Assembly: GCF_024679095.1 (NCBI RefSeq)
Contig: NC_066517.1
Coordinates: 24,545,040-24,609,039 of the forward strand
Length of the DNA: 64,000 bases
Direction: 5' to 3'
Origin: Eriocheir sinensis
Taxonomy: Eukaryota > Arthropoda > Malacostraca > Decapoda > Varunidae
In this document: one piece after another, positions 22,684 to 37,802 of the stretch
How positions within the stretch are numbered: the stretch's first letter is position 1
How the letters are laid out: every line of letters begins with the position of its first letter
Made by a program: the position numbers and the translations under genes
Notes under the pieces: generated by a model
What the model saw: the letters and a program-made list of their open reading frames with translations, nothing else
What the model was told of the DNA's origin: nothing
Databases searched by the model: none

Positions 22684-22781
22684 TATGTGTGTGTGTGTGT
22701 GTGTTTCGACGTTTATTAAAATCACCTTAAGCCACATGTCACCACCACCACCACCATCACCACCACCACCACCACCATCAC
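22641..22781. repeat. (GA)n-(GT)n compound tract and (CAC)n
   Basis: GA at 22641-22681 passes without a spacer into GT at 22682-22704. CAC repeats lie at 22741-22781. Confidence 0.96.
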
Positions 22782-22899
22782 CCCCGGAAGCTCTGATCAC
22801 CGTGTCACAAAGGGCAGGAACTTACTAACACATTATTTATTTTTCCCTTCCCTTCATTGAGTAGCTAATGGGAGACGAAGGTGTAAATAATTGGTTTCC

Positions 22900-23480
22900 T
22901 AATTTCTTTTAATCTTTCTTTGTTCGTTTTTTCTTTTTATTTATTTATTTTTTCATTCATTCTGTTTCTGTTTTTCTCTTTGTTTCCTTTTTATTGTTCG
23001 TTTCTCTCCATTTTCTTTTTTTTCCTTCTCTGTCTTTCTCTATTTCCTCTTTTCTTTCCTTTCTTTCTCTTTCCTTTTTCCTTACTCCTTCTTTTCTTTC
23101 TTTTTTTCTTTCCTTCTTTCCTTTTGTGTCTTGTTTCTCTCTTTCTTTCAATATTTCATTACATTTGTTCTAGGAGGAGGAGAAGGAGGAGGAGGAGGAG
23201 GAGGAGGAGGAGGAGGAGGGGTGATACGTCCTTGTGCATTGTTTACGTGATATGTGGCCTTGAGAAGAGGAGGAGGAGGAGGAGGAGGAGGAGGAGGAGG
23301 AGGTAAGCTTATGTTAGTATGTGGAGAGGTTGTGTCAAGGTGGGCTGGAGGAGGAGGTGAAGTGGAAATTAGATGTGAAGGAGGAGGAGGAGGAGGAAGA
23401 GGAGGAGGAGAATGAATAAGAGGAAGAGAAGGACAAATAATAAGAGGAGGTGGAAGACGAGTGGGTAGATTAAGATTAGG
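22900..23480. repeat. Polypyrimidine stretch, then (GGA)n clusters
   Basis: T/C-rich 22900-23165, then GGA repeats at 23172-23220, 23265-23302 and 23378-23412. This is an abrupt change of purine strand. Confidence 0.94.
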
Positions 23481-23890
23481 AGGAGGAGGAGGAGGAGGAG
23501 GAAAAAGAAGAAGAAGACGAAGAACAATAACAATAACAATAACAAGAAAAACCAGAACTTGAGAAATAGAGGGGAGGAGGAAGAGGAGAAGGAGGAGGAG
23601 GACGAGGAGGAGGAGGAGGAAGAGGAGGAGGAGAATAGGAAAGGAGGAAGAGAGATAATGAGAGGGTAAGGAGGTAAGGAGGAGGTAAGGGGAGGGAAGG
23701 TGAAGAGGAGGAGGAGGAGGAGGAGGATGAGGAGGAGGAGGGGAAGAAGGGAGACTTAGAATTACTCACAGGAAGACCCTTAACCCCTCTTCTTCCTCCT
23801 CCTCCTCCTCCTCCTCCTCCTCCTCCTCCTCCTCCTCCTCCTCCTCCTCCTCCTCCTCCTCCTCCTCCTCCTCTCTGCCTCCTCCTCCTC

Positions 23891-23983
<93 letters not shown>

Positions 23984-23995
23984 CATACATACACA
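23481..23995. repeat. (GGA)n cluster, then (TCC)26 switching to (TC)52
   Basis: GGA-rich to 23745, then a near-perfect TCC run at 23795-23873. After TGCCTCCTCC it becomes a TC run at 23893-23981. The minus-strand 264-codon open frame across this region (Lys/Arg, Glu, Arg-Glu, Gly and Ser homopolymers in turn) is a repeat artefact. Confidence 0.97.
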
Positions 23996-23999
23996 CATT

Positions 24000-27240
<3,241 letters not shown>

Positions 27241-27360
27241 CCAACGGCTGTACGCGGCGGTCATCAGAGAGAGCAAGATGGTTTCGCAATTTTGCCTTCC
27301 GTTTTCATTTATTGAGCCTGGACGGGATAGTGTTGGGCAAGAGTGTAATGGAGATGAACA
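27241..27360. other. Short unique island
   Basis: About 120 bp of unique sequence between pyrimidine DNA and AC/GA repeats. No feature seen. Confidence 0.5.
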
Positions 27361-28365
<1,005 letters not shown>

Positions 28366-28369
28366 AGAA

Positions 28370-28960
28370 ATGGCTGTGGGAGGGAGGCAGTGACCGAGTT
28401 CTGTTTGTGTGGGAAGGGAATGGGCGAGGGTAGGGGAGGCAGTGACCGAGTTCTGTTCGTCTGGGTAAGGAACGGGCAATGAAAGGGTAGGCAGTGACCG
28501 TATTCTGTTCGTGTAGGAAGGGAACGGACGGAGGAGAGAAAGCAGTGATCGTTTTCTGTTCGTGTAGGAAGGGAACGGACGGAGGATAGAAAGCAGTGAC
28601 CGTTTTCTGTTCGTGTAGGAATAGAAGGGAACGGACGGAGGAGAGAAAGCAATGCCCGTTTTCTGTTCGTGTAGGAAGGGAACGGACGGAGGAGAGAGAG
28701 CAGTGACCATGTTCAGTTTGTCTTGTATCACCTTTCCACCCAGCAAACGGGGGGAGGGAACTAGAGGGGGTGGGAGGAAGGCAGTGACCGAGTTCTGTTG
28801 GTTTGGGGAGGGAATTAGCTGGCTAGGGGAGGTAGTGACCGTGTTCTGTTCGTCTGTGTATCACCTTTCCACCCAACAAGCGGGGGAGGAAGGCAGTGAC
28901 CGTGTTGTGCTATCTCTGTTCGACGCCTTACCAGGGGAGGGAGTGACTACCAACCTCTTG
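28370..28960. repeat. 51-bp minisatellite, about ten units
   Basis: GCAGTGACCG (or variant) recurs at 28387, 28439, 28491, 28542, 28593, 28649, 28700, 28791, 28831 and 28893. Core steps are 51-52 bp and the right end is irregular. The middle units share TTCTGTTCGTGTAGGAAGGG then AACGGACGGAGGAGAGAAAG. Because 51 is a multiple of three, the minus strand keeps a 17-residue repeating open frame (RSLLSLLRPFPSYTNRK type). Frame-breaking 52-, 56- and 40-bp steps argue against coding. Confidence 0.93.
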
Positions 28961-29019
28961 CAGACTCCTTATGTTCTTATGTTCACTCTCCATATATATT
29001 AGTTCTCCGTCTATCTCTT

Positions 29020-29582
29020 GTTTGCCTATGCTTTTACCGTCCCCTTTCTCTTCTTTCTTCTCCATTCCCTCCCTTCTTTCTTTCATTCGCTCCCTTTACA
29101 TGACATTTCTCCCTTCATAATACTCGCATCTTCATCCCTTGGTACCCTTTTTCCTCCATTCCCTTTTTTCCCTCCCCCTTTCCCCTTCCCCTTCTTTTCT
29201 TTCCATCGCTCCCTTGCCTGAACTTCCTCGTATTCCTCCCCTCTTCATCCATCCCTTTCCCCTTCTCTCCCTCCCCTTCTTCCCCTTTTCCCTTGAGCGA
29301 GCGGCATCATGTACTGGAGATATTACCAACGTGACACAGGAACCCCACGTGTGAATGCATTATGGAAAGCCGTTCAGAGCCGTTCGGGGAATCAGGCATG
29401 AAATGGAATGATTATTGAAGTAGATGCAATCGTTGAGGGAGAGAACGGGGGGGTGCGGGGAGAGGTCGGGGCGGGTGATGAGAGGAAAGGGAATTCGCCG
29501 TGGAGATGCAGGAAGTGGAATTTGTATTAGTGGGTAAAATGTGTCGGGAAAATTAAAAAGGAATTGACAATGCATGTGAGGT
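29020..29582. other. Pyrimidine stretch, then unique sequence
   Basis: 29020-29290 is T/C-rich without units. 29300-29582 is unique and holds a G-rich patch (29446-29480). No gene seen. Confidence 0.55.
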
Positions 29583-31165
29583 GAAACGATTTGAGTATTA
29601 AGTTTTAAGTGTTAGTAGAAATGGGGATTCGTGATGAAGCAAAAAAGTTATTAAACAGGTGAATAACGTCGGACTAATGGGAAAGTTAAAGTGATTAGGA
29701 ATAAACGTATACGAATAAAACATGTGATTAGAAATGATTTGAATATAAAGTTTTAAATATTAGGAAGATGGGGTTATAGTGATGCAAAAAAGTGATATAA
29801 AGAGGTAAATAACGCTGGACTAATGGGAAAGTTAAAGTGATTGGGAATAAACGTATATGAATAAAAAATGTGATTAGAAATGATTTGAATATAAAGTTTT
29901 AAGTATTATTCCGATGGGAGTTGTGATGATGCAAAACGTGATATAAAGAGGTAAATAACGTTGGACTAATGGATAAATTAAAGTGATTATGAATAAACGT
30001 AGAACAGAATGGGAGTCGAATAAAAAATGTTGAGTGGAAATGATTTGAATATAAAGTTTTAAGTATTAGTTCGATGGGAGTTGTGATGATGCAAAACGTG
30101 ATATAAAAAGGTAAATAACGTTGGACTAATGGGAAAGTTAAAGGGATTAGGAATAAACGTAGAACAGAATGGGTGTCGAAAAAAAAATGTTGAGTGGAAA
30201 TGATTTGAATATAAAGTTTTGAGTATTAGGAAGATGGGGTTACAGTGATGCAAAACGTGATATAAAAAGGTGAATAACGTCGGATTAATGGGAAAGTTAA
30301 AGGGATTAGGAATGCACGTATAACAGAATGACGGTCAAATAAAGGATGTGAGTGGAATTATGAAGAAATGATTTGAATATTGTTTTAATCATTAGTTCGT
30401 AAGGGTTGGGTGATGCAAAAAGTGATATAAAGAGGTAAATAACGTTGGACTAATGGGAAAATTAAAGTGATTAGGAATAAACGTAGAACAGAATGGGAAT
30501 CGAATAAAAAATGTTAAGTGGAAATGATTTGAATATAAAGTTTTAAGTATTAGGAAGATGGGGTTACAGTGATGCAAAACGTGATATAAAGAGGTGAATA
30601 ACGTTGGGATAATAGGGAAGTTAAAGGGACTAGGAATGCACGAGTAACAGAATGACGGTCGAATAAAATTTGTGAGTGGAATTATGAAGAAATGATTTGA
30701 ATATTGTTTTAATCATAAGTTCGTAGAGGGTTGGGTGATGCAAAACGTGATATAAAGAGGTGAATAACGTTGGACTAATGGATAAATTAAAGTGATTATG
30801 AATAAACGTAGAACAGAATGGGAGTCGAATAAAAAATGTTGAGTGGAAATGATTTGAATATAAAGTTTTAAGTATTAGGAAGATGGGGTTACAGTGATGC
30901 AAAACGTGATATAAAGAGGTGAATAACGTTGGGATAATAGGGAAGTTAAAGGGATTAGGAATGCACGAGTAACAGAATGACGGTCGAATAAAATTTGTGA
31001 GTGGAATTATGAAGAAATGATTTGAATGTTGTTTTAAGCTTTAGTTCGATGGGATTTGTGATGATGCAAAACGTGATATAAAAAGGTAAATAACGTTGGA
31101 CTAATGGGAAAGTTAAGGGGATTAGGAATACACGTGTAACAGAATGACGGACAAATAGAGGATGC
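29583..31165. repeat. Satellite array with 325-bp dimeric higher-order repeat
   Basis: The word GTGATATAAA (GTTATTAAA in the first) lies at 29646, 29792, 29938, 30098, 30257, 30422, 30581, 30747, 30906 and 31073. The first steps are 146 and 146 bp. Later ones alternate 159, 165, 159, 166, 159 and 167. Two monomer types alternate: one carries TTAGGAAGATGGGGTTACAG (30231, 30554, 30880), the other (A/T)AGTTCG(A/T) (30068, 30393, 30717, 31042), each recurring every 323-326 bp. This is a dimeric higher-order repeat that grew from a simpler 146-bp array still present at its left end. Units gained a segment with AACAGAATGGGAGTCG when they went from 146 to 160 bp. Confidence 0.95.
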
Positions 31166-31379
31166 AGTGAGAGGAATAATTAAGAACTAGAGACTCCATG
31201 TTTTTATTCTTTATTGTTCAAGGAGATAGACCAATGGATAGAGATGCTGTCCCTTTAAATAAAACAGTGTGGGAGATGCCGATGAAAGAGATGCTCAAGA
31301 AAATTGCTGATAAACCATATGATAAGCAAGCATTGTTGATTTAAAAGAACGTGGTAATACTAGGAAGTAGAATGTGCGT

Positions 31380-32130
31380 GGGAAATGAAAATAAATATGT
31401 AAAGTGGAATGTTTTATGTGAAAGGAATATATATGGCGAGTAAAATGATCAAAGGGGAGGAACAGGAAATACATCACAGTCGGAGGAAATCAAGGTTGCA
31501 TTATGGAAAAAAAGTGCGTGAACTGAACGTGGAATTATACATCGAAAGTGGAATGTCTGAAGCGAAAAAAATATATATTGCGTGTACATTGATTAAAAGG
31601 GAAAAATATAAACAGGAAATACATTAAACGCAATAGGAAATCAAGGTCACATTATGGAAAAAAAGGCGACTGTGTGGAAACAAGAGTGGACAGGGAGTGG
31701 AATTATACATGAAAAGTGGATAGTCATAAGTGGATTAGATAAAAAAAGGGAAATGAATTAAACGCAACAGGAAATCAAGGTCGTATATGGAAAAAAAAGG
31801 CGACTGTGTGGAAACAAGAGTGGATTGGGAGTGGAATTATACATGAAAAGTGGATTGTCTGAAAATAAAAAAAATATAAAGATAGGAAATACATTAAACC
31901 CAACAGGAAATCAAGGTCGAATTATTGAAAAAAAGGCGACTGTGTGGAAACAAGAGTGGACAGGGAGTGGAATTATGCATGAAAAAGTGGAAAGTCATTA
32001 GTTAAAAAAATATATAAAAATAGTAAATGCATTAAACGCAACAGGAAATCGGGGTCGCATTATGGAAAAAAAGCGGCTGTGTGGAACAAGAGTGGGCATG
32101 GACTGAGCGTGGAATGATTCATGTTGATTT
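31380..32130. repeat. Tandem array, five units of 134-151 bp
   Basis: AGGAAATC(A/G)(A/G)GGT recurs at 31484, 31635, 31769, 31905 and 32043, steps 151, 134, 136 and 138 bp. Units share ATTATGGAAAAAAA, GGCGACTGTGTGGAAACAAG and GTGGAATTATACATGAAAAG. The unit sequence is distinct from the preceding array. Confidence 0.93.
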
Positions 32131-32139
32131 AGCGTGAGA

Positions 32140-32590
32140 TTTCATGAATTGCGCCACTGACTTTTTGGCGCGGAAATGTCAAATGTATATGTGTATGTGA
32201 CCTTGCTGTGTTGCGAAGTCCAGAGCCAACAGCGGCGGCGGGAGATGAGGAAGATGAAAGAAACGTTGATGTAATGTGAGAAACGTTCAAGGCAAAGAGA
32301 ATTAATGTGTGATAAAGTGGGGGAAAGGAATTATAATTGGAGAAACGTGTAGTATAATGAGTGAAACGAAATATAATGAAAGGAAAGTAATAAATTGAAT
32401 AGAAATGGAGAAAGGGGGGGATAAGAAAGGAAGAAAGGCAAGAGGAAGAGGGAGGAGGAAATGGAAGGAGGAATTAAAGGAGGAGTTGGAGAGAAGAGAG
32501 AACCAAACGAGGAAGAGAAAACTTGTGAACTGAGAGGAGAGAAGGAGAGAAGAAGGGAGGGGAGAGAAAGCCATTTGAAGTACGGACGGT
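32140..32590. other. Unique island, then purine-rich stretch
   Basis: 32140-32260 is unique (GCGCCACTGACTTTTTGGCG is a short potential hairpin at about 32152). 32270-32580 is A/G-rich with no fixed unit. Confidence 0.5.
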
Positions 32591-32599
32591 ATTAGTAAA

Positions 32600-32790
32600 C
32601 ATAAACACTGAAATAAATGTGGAAGCGAAGCCCATAAATTTGCATAGCGGGAATGAGGCGAGCGGAGTGAGTGACTTGCAGCCGGGAAAATGTATCGTTA
32701 TGAGGACGGATATAAAATGGAAATTAATGTGGAGGTGATACTCGTAAATTCACGTGTCGGAGGATGCGGCGAAACGGGGTGAGAAATGGC
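32600..32790. repeat. Diverged duplication, ~106 bp
   Basis: AATGTGGA(A/G)G(C/T)GA(A/T) with (C/G)TAAATT(T/C), then GG(A/C)G(A/C)..G.GGGGTGAG, occurs at about 32615 and again at about 32724. It leads into the splice-acceptor-bearing array. Confidence 0.6.
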
Positions 32791-33610
32791 TGCATAATAG
32801 GCCGAAAAAGGTGGTTCCCGAAGACGTATTATTGGCTCGGGTTGACGAAGGAGGTGAAGGATAGGGAGTGTGTACAAACGTTAATGATATATGAACTGGT
32901 AAATGATTTTCGGTTCTCCTTTTGTCTTTGTAGGCTGAAAAATGTCTGAAAAAGTTACTGGTTCATTATTACGACTCAGTGACGGAGATGAAGAAGTGGT
33001 GTGTACATAGATCAGAGTTAGACATTTTTTATATAGGAACTTAAAATGAATCAGTATTTGGTTTCTCTTATCTTTTGTAGGCTGAATAATGGACAGAAAA
33101 AAGTGGTTCCTGAAGACGTATTATTGAATGAACTTGATTGAGGAGATGAAATTATGAGTGTGTACATAGGTTAAGAATTTATGATATAGGAACTGAAAAG
33201 ATTAATAAGTTTTTGGCTTCTTTGGTCTTTTGTAGGAGCCGAAAAATAGGTAAAAAAGTGTTTCTAAAAAGACTTATTAATGGAGGAGGTGAAGGACGGG
33301 ATTGTGTACATAAGCTAAAGATTTATGGGAGAGGAACTGAACCTGTAAATCATTTTTGGCTTCTTTTTATCTTTTGTAGGCGCTGAAAAATGGGTGGAAA
33401 AGTTACAGAAAGTTGGTTCATTAGTTAGACGCATTGATGGAAGAGTTAAGGGACTTCACTAAACGTTGCAGGTCATATGATAAAGAAATAAGACATGAAC
33501 CTAAGTGATCGTCTCCTTACATCTTTGCACGCTGAAGAATGGCTCAAAAAGTGTCTAAAAATTGAGTTCATCAGTTGGAGTCATTGATGGAAGAGTTAAA
33601 GGGATCGTTT
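32791..33610 (+). repeat. Tandem array, five units of 144-161 bp, each with a 3' splice-site-like motif
   Basis: The text TTTTGTCTTTGTAGGCTGAA and its variants place TAG at 32931, 33078, 33233 and 33377, and a degenerate CAC at 33538 (steps 147, 155, 144 and 161). Each is preceded by a pyrimidine run and followed by GCTGAA(A/T)AATG, so four of five units carry a good splice-acceptor look-alike. Units also share GTGTGTACATA, GATATAGGAACTG and GTGGTTCCTGAAGACGTATT (best in the first and third). Confidence 0.9.
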
Positions 33611-33719
33611 TGGTAAATGTTTAGGCTTATGTAGGTTTTCGTATCCACTTATCATTAAATCCTTGGTCGAAAGTGCTTGAGAAATAAGTTAAATATATAT
33701 AAGGGAGACAGGTAAAAAA

Positions 33720-34040
33720 AAAAAAAATGTGACAATGGTACTAGATTTTTTTAACAGCAAAGGAAACATGTCAAGGGATTAAAAAAAGAAGCTGAAGATT
33801 AAGGTAAAAGAAGGTAAAAAGGTCAAAGATAATATTAAGGTCATAGGTACAGGTAGAGTGTGGAATGTTATTGAAGGATTATAAACACAGGTAGACAGTG
33901 TGGGGATTTTAAGCATACGAGAAAAAGAATTGTGACATTAGTACTAGATTAAGGTCATACATAAAGATACGGGACACAGATAAGGAATGTGGAGTATCAG
34001 CAGAGGATTAAGGACACAGGTAAAAAAATGTAGGGCATGG
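33720..34040. repeat. Diverged duplication, ~203 bp
   Basis: TGTGACAATGGTACTAGATT (33728) returns as TGTGACATTAGTACTAGATT (33931), and GGATTATAAACACAGGTAGA (33876) as GGATTAAGGACACAGGTAAA (34005). Confidence 0.75.
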
Positions 34041-34149
34041 GTCGAGGATGGCATGTCCCTAATAGCATGGCATGAGTACGAACGCTTAAGGAGGCCGTGA
34101 ATAAGTGAGGAAACAGGGAAGCTAATAGACCATGAATCACTAGGATGGG

Positions 34150-34600
34150 TCAGGAGATAAATGAAAGAAATTGTGTTAATAAAGTGGAATGACTAAAGAG
34201 TATATGATGTGTTTGCTTATTGAATCAACAGGGAAGCAAGAAAATGATTAGTTCTTGAAAGTAATAGTAAAAGCTCTTAGCAGGGAGAGTTTATGAAAGG
34301 TTTGGAGATTAATAAAAGAAAATGTAGATAAAATGGAATGGGCTGGAGAGGAGCATATCGTATGCGTGAATCTATATCATCAGGGAAACGAGAAAATAAT
34401 AATGCCTTGAAAGTAATATTAAAAGATCTTAGCAAGGAGAGTTTATGAAGGGTTAGGAGATTAATAAAAGAAAATGTAGATAAAATGGAATGCGCCGGAG
34501 AGGAGTAAATCAAATATGTGTGAGTCTATATCATCAGGGAAACGAGAAAATAATTATGCTTTGTTAGAAATATCAAAGGGATAGGAAAGTAAATAACGGA
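34150..34600. repeat. Tandem array, three units of 152-154 bp
   Basis: ATCA(A/T)CAGGGAA(A/G)C(G/A)AGAAAAT has its GGGAA at 34231, 34383 and 34537. The last two units are nearly identical across CTTAGCA(A/G)GGAGAGTTTATG, AGATTAATAAAAGAAAATG and TAGATAAAATGGAATG. Confidence 0.93.
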
Positions 34601-34699
34601 GAAAGTATATGAGAGAGAATGAGCTTGATTGCATTGCGTGTCTGTTCGCTTAAGGACGCAATGAATAATTTGGAAGGAAGGAAAATAAATATACGTAGA

Positions 34700-34935
34700 A
34701 AATACTATTAGATTGGTTGCAAGGAAAAAACGCGCACCATGAACTAGCATTATTAGAAGGGTTTGAAGGTGCAGAATAAATAAAATAATGAATAAAATAA
34801 CTCAAATAAAATATACTGGACAATAAATGCTTTCAGAAAATAATACTTAATTGGGGTGCAAGGTAAATATCTGCATCATGACAGTATTATAAGCGTTACT
34901 GGAAGGGATAAAAGGTAGAGAATAAACAAAATGGA
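34700..34935. repeat. Duplication of ~139 bp with a third fragment
   Basis: AATACTATTAGATTGGTTGC (34700) and AATACTTAATTGGGGTGCAA (34841) begin two copies sharing CATGA(A/C), GCATTATTAGAAGGG-type and AGAATAAA(T/C)AAAAT words. A third fragment with ATGACAGCATTATTAGCATG lies at 35150, beyond the AG tract. Confidence 0.7.
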
Positions 34936-35044
34936 TAGGCCTAGAAACTAATATAAAATGAAATGAGAGATAGAGAGAGAATAGATATAGTGTTCTTAGA
35001 TTATTTCATGGTCAAAAGATACATGGATTGACAGATAGATAGAT

Positions 35045-35147
<103 letters not shown>

Positions 35148-35411
35148 TTCATGACAGCATTATTAGCATGATTGCAAGATAAAGAGTAGACTAAATATAT
35201 GCATGTATGTAAATGAAATAAGCTTCGAAGTGAAACGTGCAAATTTCCCGAGTTAAAAAAACGAACCCTGTGAGTGGAATAGCAGAAGAGATTAATTTAT
35301 CGCGAACCCTCGAAATGAAGGCAATTTAGCGTGACGTGAAAAAATAAGAAGAGAAAAGGTAGAGTTTAAAAATAAGTAAATCGTGCAATCAGTGCGTGGT
35401 GGGGAGAGAGG

Positions 35412-35412
<1 letters not shown>

Positions 35413-35492
<80 letters not shown>

Positions 35493-35495
35493 ATT

Positions 35496-35563
<68 letters not shown>

Positions 35564-35572
35564 GTTAGGGGT

Positions 35573-35631
<59 letters not shown>

Positions 35632-35649
35632 GTGAGTGAGTGAGTGAGT
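35413..35649. repeat. Three (GT)n tracts and (GTGA)n
   Basis: GT runs at 35414-35489, 35499-35562 and 35578-35630 split by TTTATTTAT and TTGTTAGGGGTTGTA, then GTGA tetramers to 35649. The Cys/Val frames are artefacts. Confidence 0.97.
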
Positions 35650-36045
35650 TCCTAAAAGTGAACCAGCTCTGAATTATCAACTAAGAATGTCATAATGTGT
35701 ATTTTTTAACGATCTGTTCAACTGCTTACGAAATACATTAAATACCGGACAAAATAACGAACTAACCGGCAGCTATATAACGAAGGAAACGCTAACACCC
35801 TCCTTTGACACTAACGGAGAGGTCGATACGATAACTAGAGTGGAAGAGAAAAAAAACGAGAAGAATAACAACAACCCCGTAAGCAAAAAAAGAAAAGAAA
35901 TGCTGATACGAAAATGCCGAAAGAAAGGTGAGGAACATATACGTTGGAATGACTTTTGGGCGCCAACCGTGCGTGTAAACTTGCTTTGAGGACACGCTGA
36001 ATGGAGCGGCTCATGACTCGTGAAATATGTCGTGTAAACTGCCGG
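35650..36045. other. Unique sequence
   Basis: About 400 bp of unique AT-rich DNA. No gene signal seen. Confidence 0.5.
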
Positions 36046-36049
36046 CGAA

Positions 36050-36260
<211 letters not shown>

Positions 36261-36370
36261 TGAGATCGGTTGATTGATCCAGGTGTTAATCGGTCCTCCA
36301 GGTGGTCTCGACGTTGCCTTCACGACCCCCTCCTTCACACGACCCTCATTTGTCACGACCTCACGACCTT

Positions 36371-37140
36371 GTCTCTCTCTCTCTCTCTCTCTCTCCTTGA
36401 TTTATTCCTCTCCCCTCTTTGCTACACTCCCTGACAAGCCACTCTCCACTTGCTAAGTACGACACATTCCTTCACTTTATACGCTCCCTTTTATTTTCTT
36501 CATTTCTTTCTTCCTTAATCTCTTTCTCTCTCTCTTGTCATCCGTTTCTTTTACTTTTTTCTTTTTCTCCCCTTGCGTTCCTTCCCTCTTTTCTTTCCAT
36601 GTCATTTCTCCGATATTCTCCCTCCCCTTACCTCTCTGTCTCTCTCCCTCCTTCCCTCTCTCCCTCCTTCCTTCATCTCTCTCTATCCGTCACTAACTAC
36701 GCCGTCACACTTCTCCCTTTCCTCTCTCCACTCCCTTCCTTACTATATTCTTCCTCACGATTCCCACATCACAGTCCCTTCCTTACCCTTTCTCTTCTTT
36801 TTTTCTTCCTCTCATCCCTTTTCTTCCTCTCTCCATTCGTCATTCTTTCCCTTCATTTCCCTTTCTATCCCTTCCATTTTCTGTCCTTCTCTTCCCTTCC
36901 CTTCCCTTCCCTTCCCTTCCCTTTCTACCCCTTCCATTTTCTGTCCTTCTCTTTTGCTCCCCTCCCTACCTTTCCCTTCCCTTCTCTTTCTATCCCTCCC
37001 ATTTTCTGTCCTTCTCTTTCGCTCCCCTCCCTACCCTTCCCTTCCCTTTCCTTTCCATTTACCTCCCTTCCTTTCCCCCCCACTCTCTTTACTTCCCTCC
37101 TTCCTCCCTCTCTCTCCCCACTCACTCACTCCCTCTCACC
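36371..37140. repeat. Polypyrimidine domain with ~60-68 bp units
   Basis: CT at 36371-36394, then T/C-rich DNA. From 36860 to 37045 the phrase CCATTTTCTGTCCTTCTCTT recurs at 36878, 36938 and 37000 with CCCTTCCCTTCCC fillers, a 60-68-bp unit. On the minus strand this would be purine-rich intron of the gene starting at 37271. Confidence 0.88.
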
Positions 37141-37186
37141 CCCCTCCTCCCCCCTACCTGTCCACCGCACCTTAATCACCACTTAC

Positions 37187-37271
37187 CTGGTTCCTGGGGT
37201 AGCTGAGCCGCTGTGAGTGAGGCCACCAGAAGGAGGAGGAGGTGGTGGAGGAGTCCCCTTAGCCACGCCAT
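37187..37271 (-). CDS. First coding exon of a secreted or membrane protein (signal peptide + splice donor)
   Basis: Read on the minus strand, an ATG at 37271-37269 sits in a good initiation context (AAC before, G after) and opens 28 codons beginning MAWLRGLLHH, followed by a leucine run (residues 11-15), VASLT and AAQLPQEP. This is a textbook signal peptide: a basic n-region with Trp3 and Arg5, a hydrophobic core at residues 11-19, and a small-residue c-region (Thr20-Ala21-Ala22) with likely cleavage before Gln23. The exon then ends CCAG and is followed directly by GTAAGT (37186-37181), a perfect match to the 5' splice-site consensus. The codon after residue 28 is split in phase 1. The polypyrimidine text just upstream on this strand (37272-37315) would be 5' UTR. 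Later exons would lie at lower coordinates and none was recognised, so the protein cannot be named. Chance co-occurrence of signal peptide, start context and perfect donor is unlikely but not excluded, because CTC repeats can encode leucine runs. Confidence 0.6.
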
Positions 37272-37610
37272 GTTGAGGTGGAGGAGGAGGTGGAGGGGGA
37301 AGTGGGTTGAATGGAATAACAGATGGAAAAGAAAGGAGAGGTCGAGGAGGAGGAAGAGGATAGGGGTGAGTGGGAAAGGATGGATAGAATGAAGAAGGAA
37401 AGGAGGAGGAGGAGGAAGAGGAGGAGGAGGAGGAGGAGGAGAGGAAGAGGGATTAAAGGGAAGGAATGTGGAAGGGAAGAAAGGAAGGAGAGGGTGAGAG
37501 GAAAAAGAGGAAGAGGGAAGGAGGAGAGAATGAAGACGATGAAGAGTAGGAGTAGGAGGAGGAGGAGGAGGAAAGGATGAGGTGTCGGAGGAGAACGGAT
37601 CGAGGGCAGC
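37272..37610. repeat. GGA-rich polypurine block
   Basis: GGA and GAAG repeats (37278-37300, 37400-37445, 37548-37572) occupy the region upstream of the minus-strand exon. If that gene is real, this is its 5' UTR and promoter region, and it reads as polypyrimidine on the coding strand. Confidence 0.88.
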
Positions 37611-37740
37611 AACTTCCTTCCTTCCTTCTTCCTTCCTTCCTGTCTCTTATTCCTTCTGACGACTAGATAATGGCCTCGGGAAAGTTGTTGCCGTGGAGAA
37701 TAAGAAGTTCGGAGTTGGTGCCATTGTTGTGATTGCTGTT

Positions 37741-37741
37741 A

Positions 37742-37800
<59 letters not shown>

Positions 37801-37802
37801 GT
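37741..37802. repeat. (ATT)20
   Basis: Perfect ATT run followed by diverged GTTATTAGTG repeats to 37845. 37611-37740 and 37846-38020 are unique with no feature. Confidence 0.96.

Noticed and set aside
28370..28960. CRISPR-like array of regularly spaced repeats
   Set aside because: Units are contiguous 51-bp tandem repeats with no distinct spacers, in a eukaryotic genome.
32764..32949. 61-codon frame MRRNGVRNGC...
   Set aside because: It lies inside a tandem array; the equivalent frame is broken in the other units.
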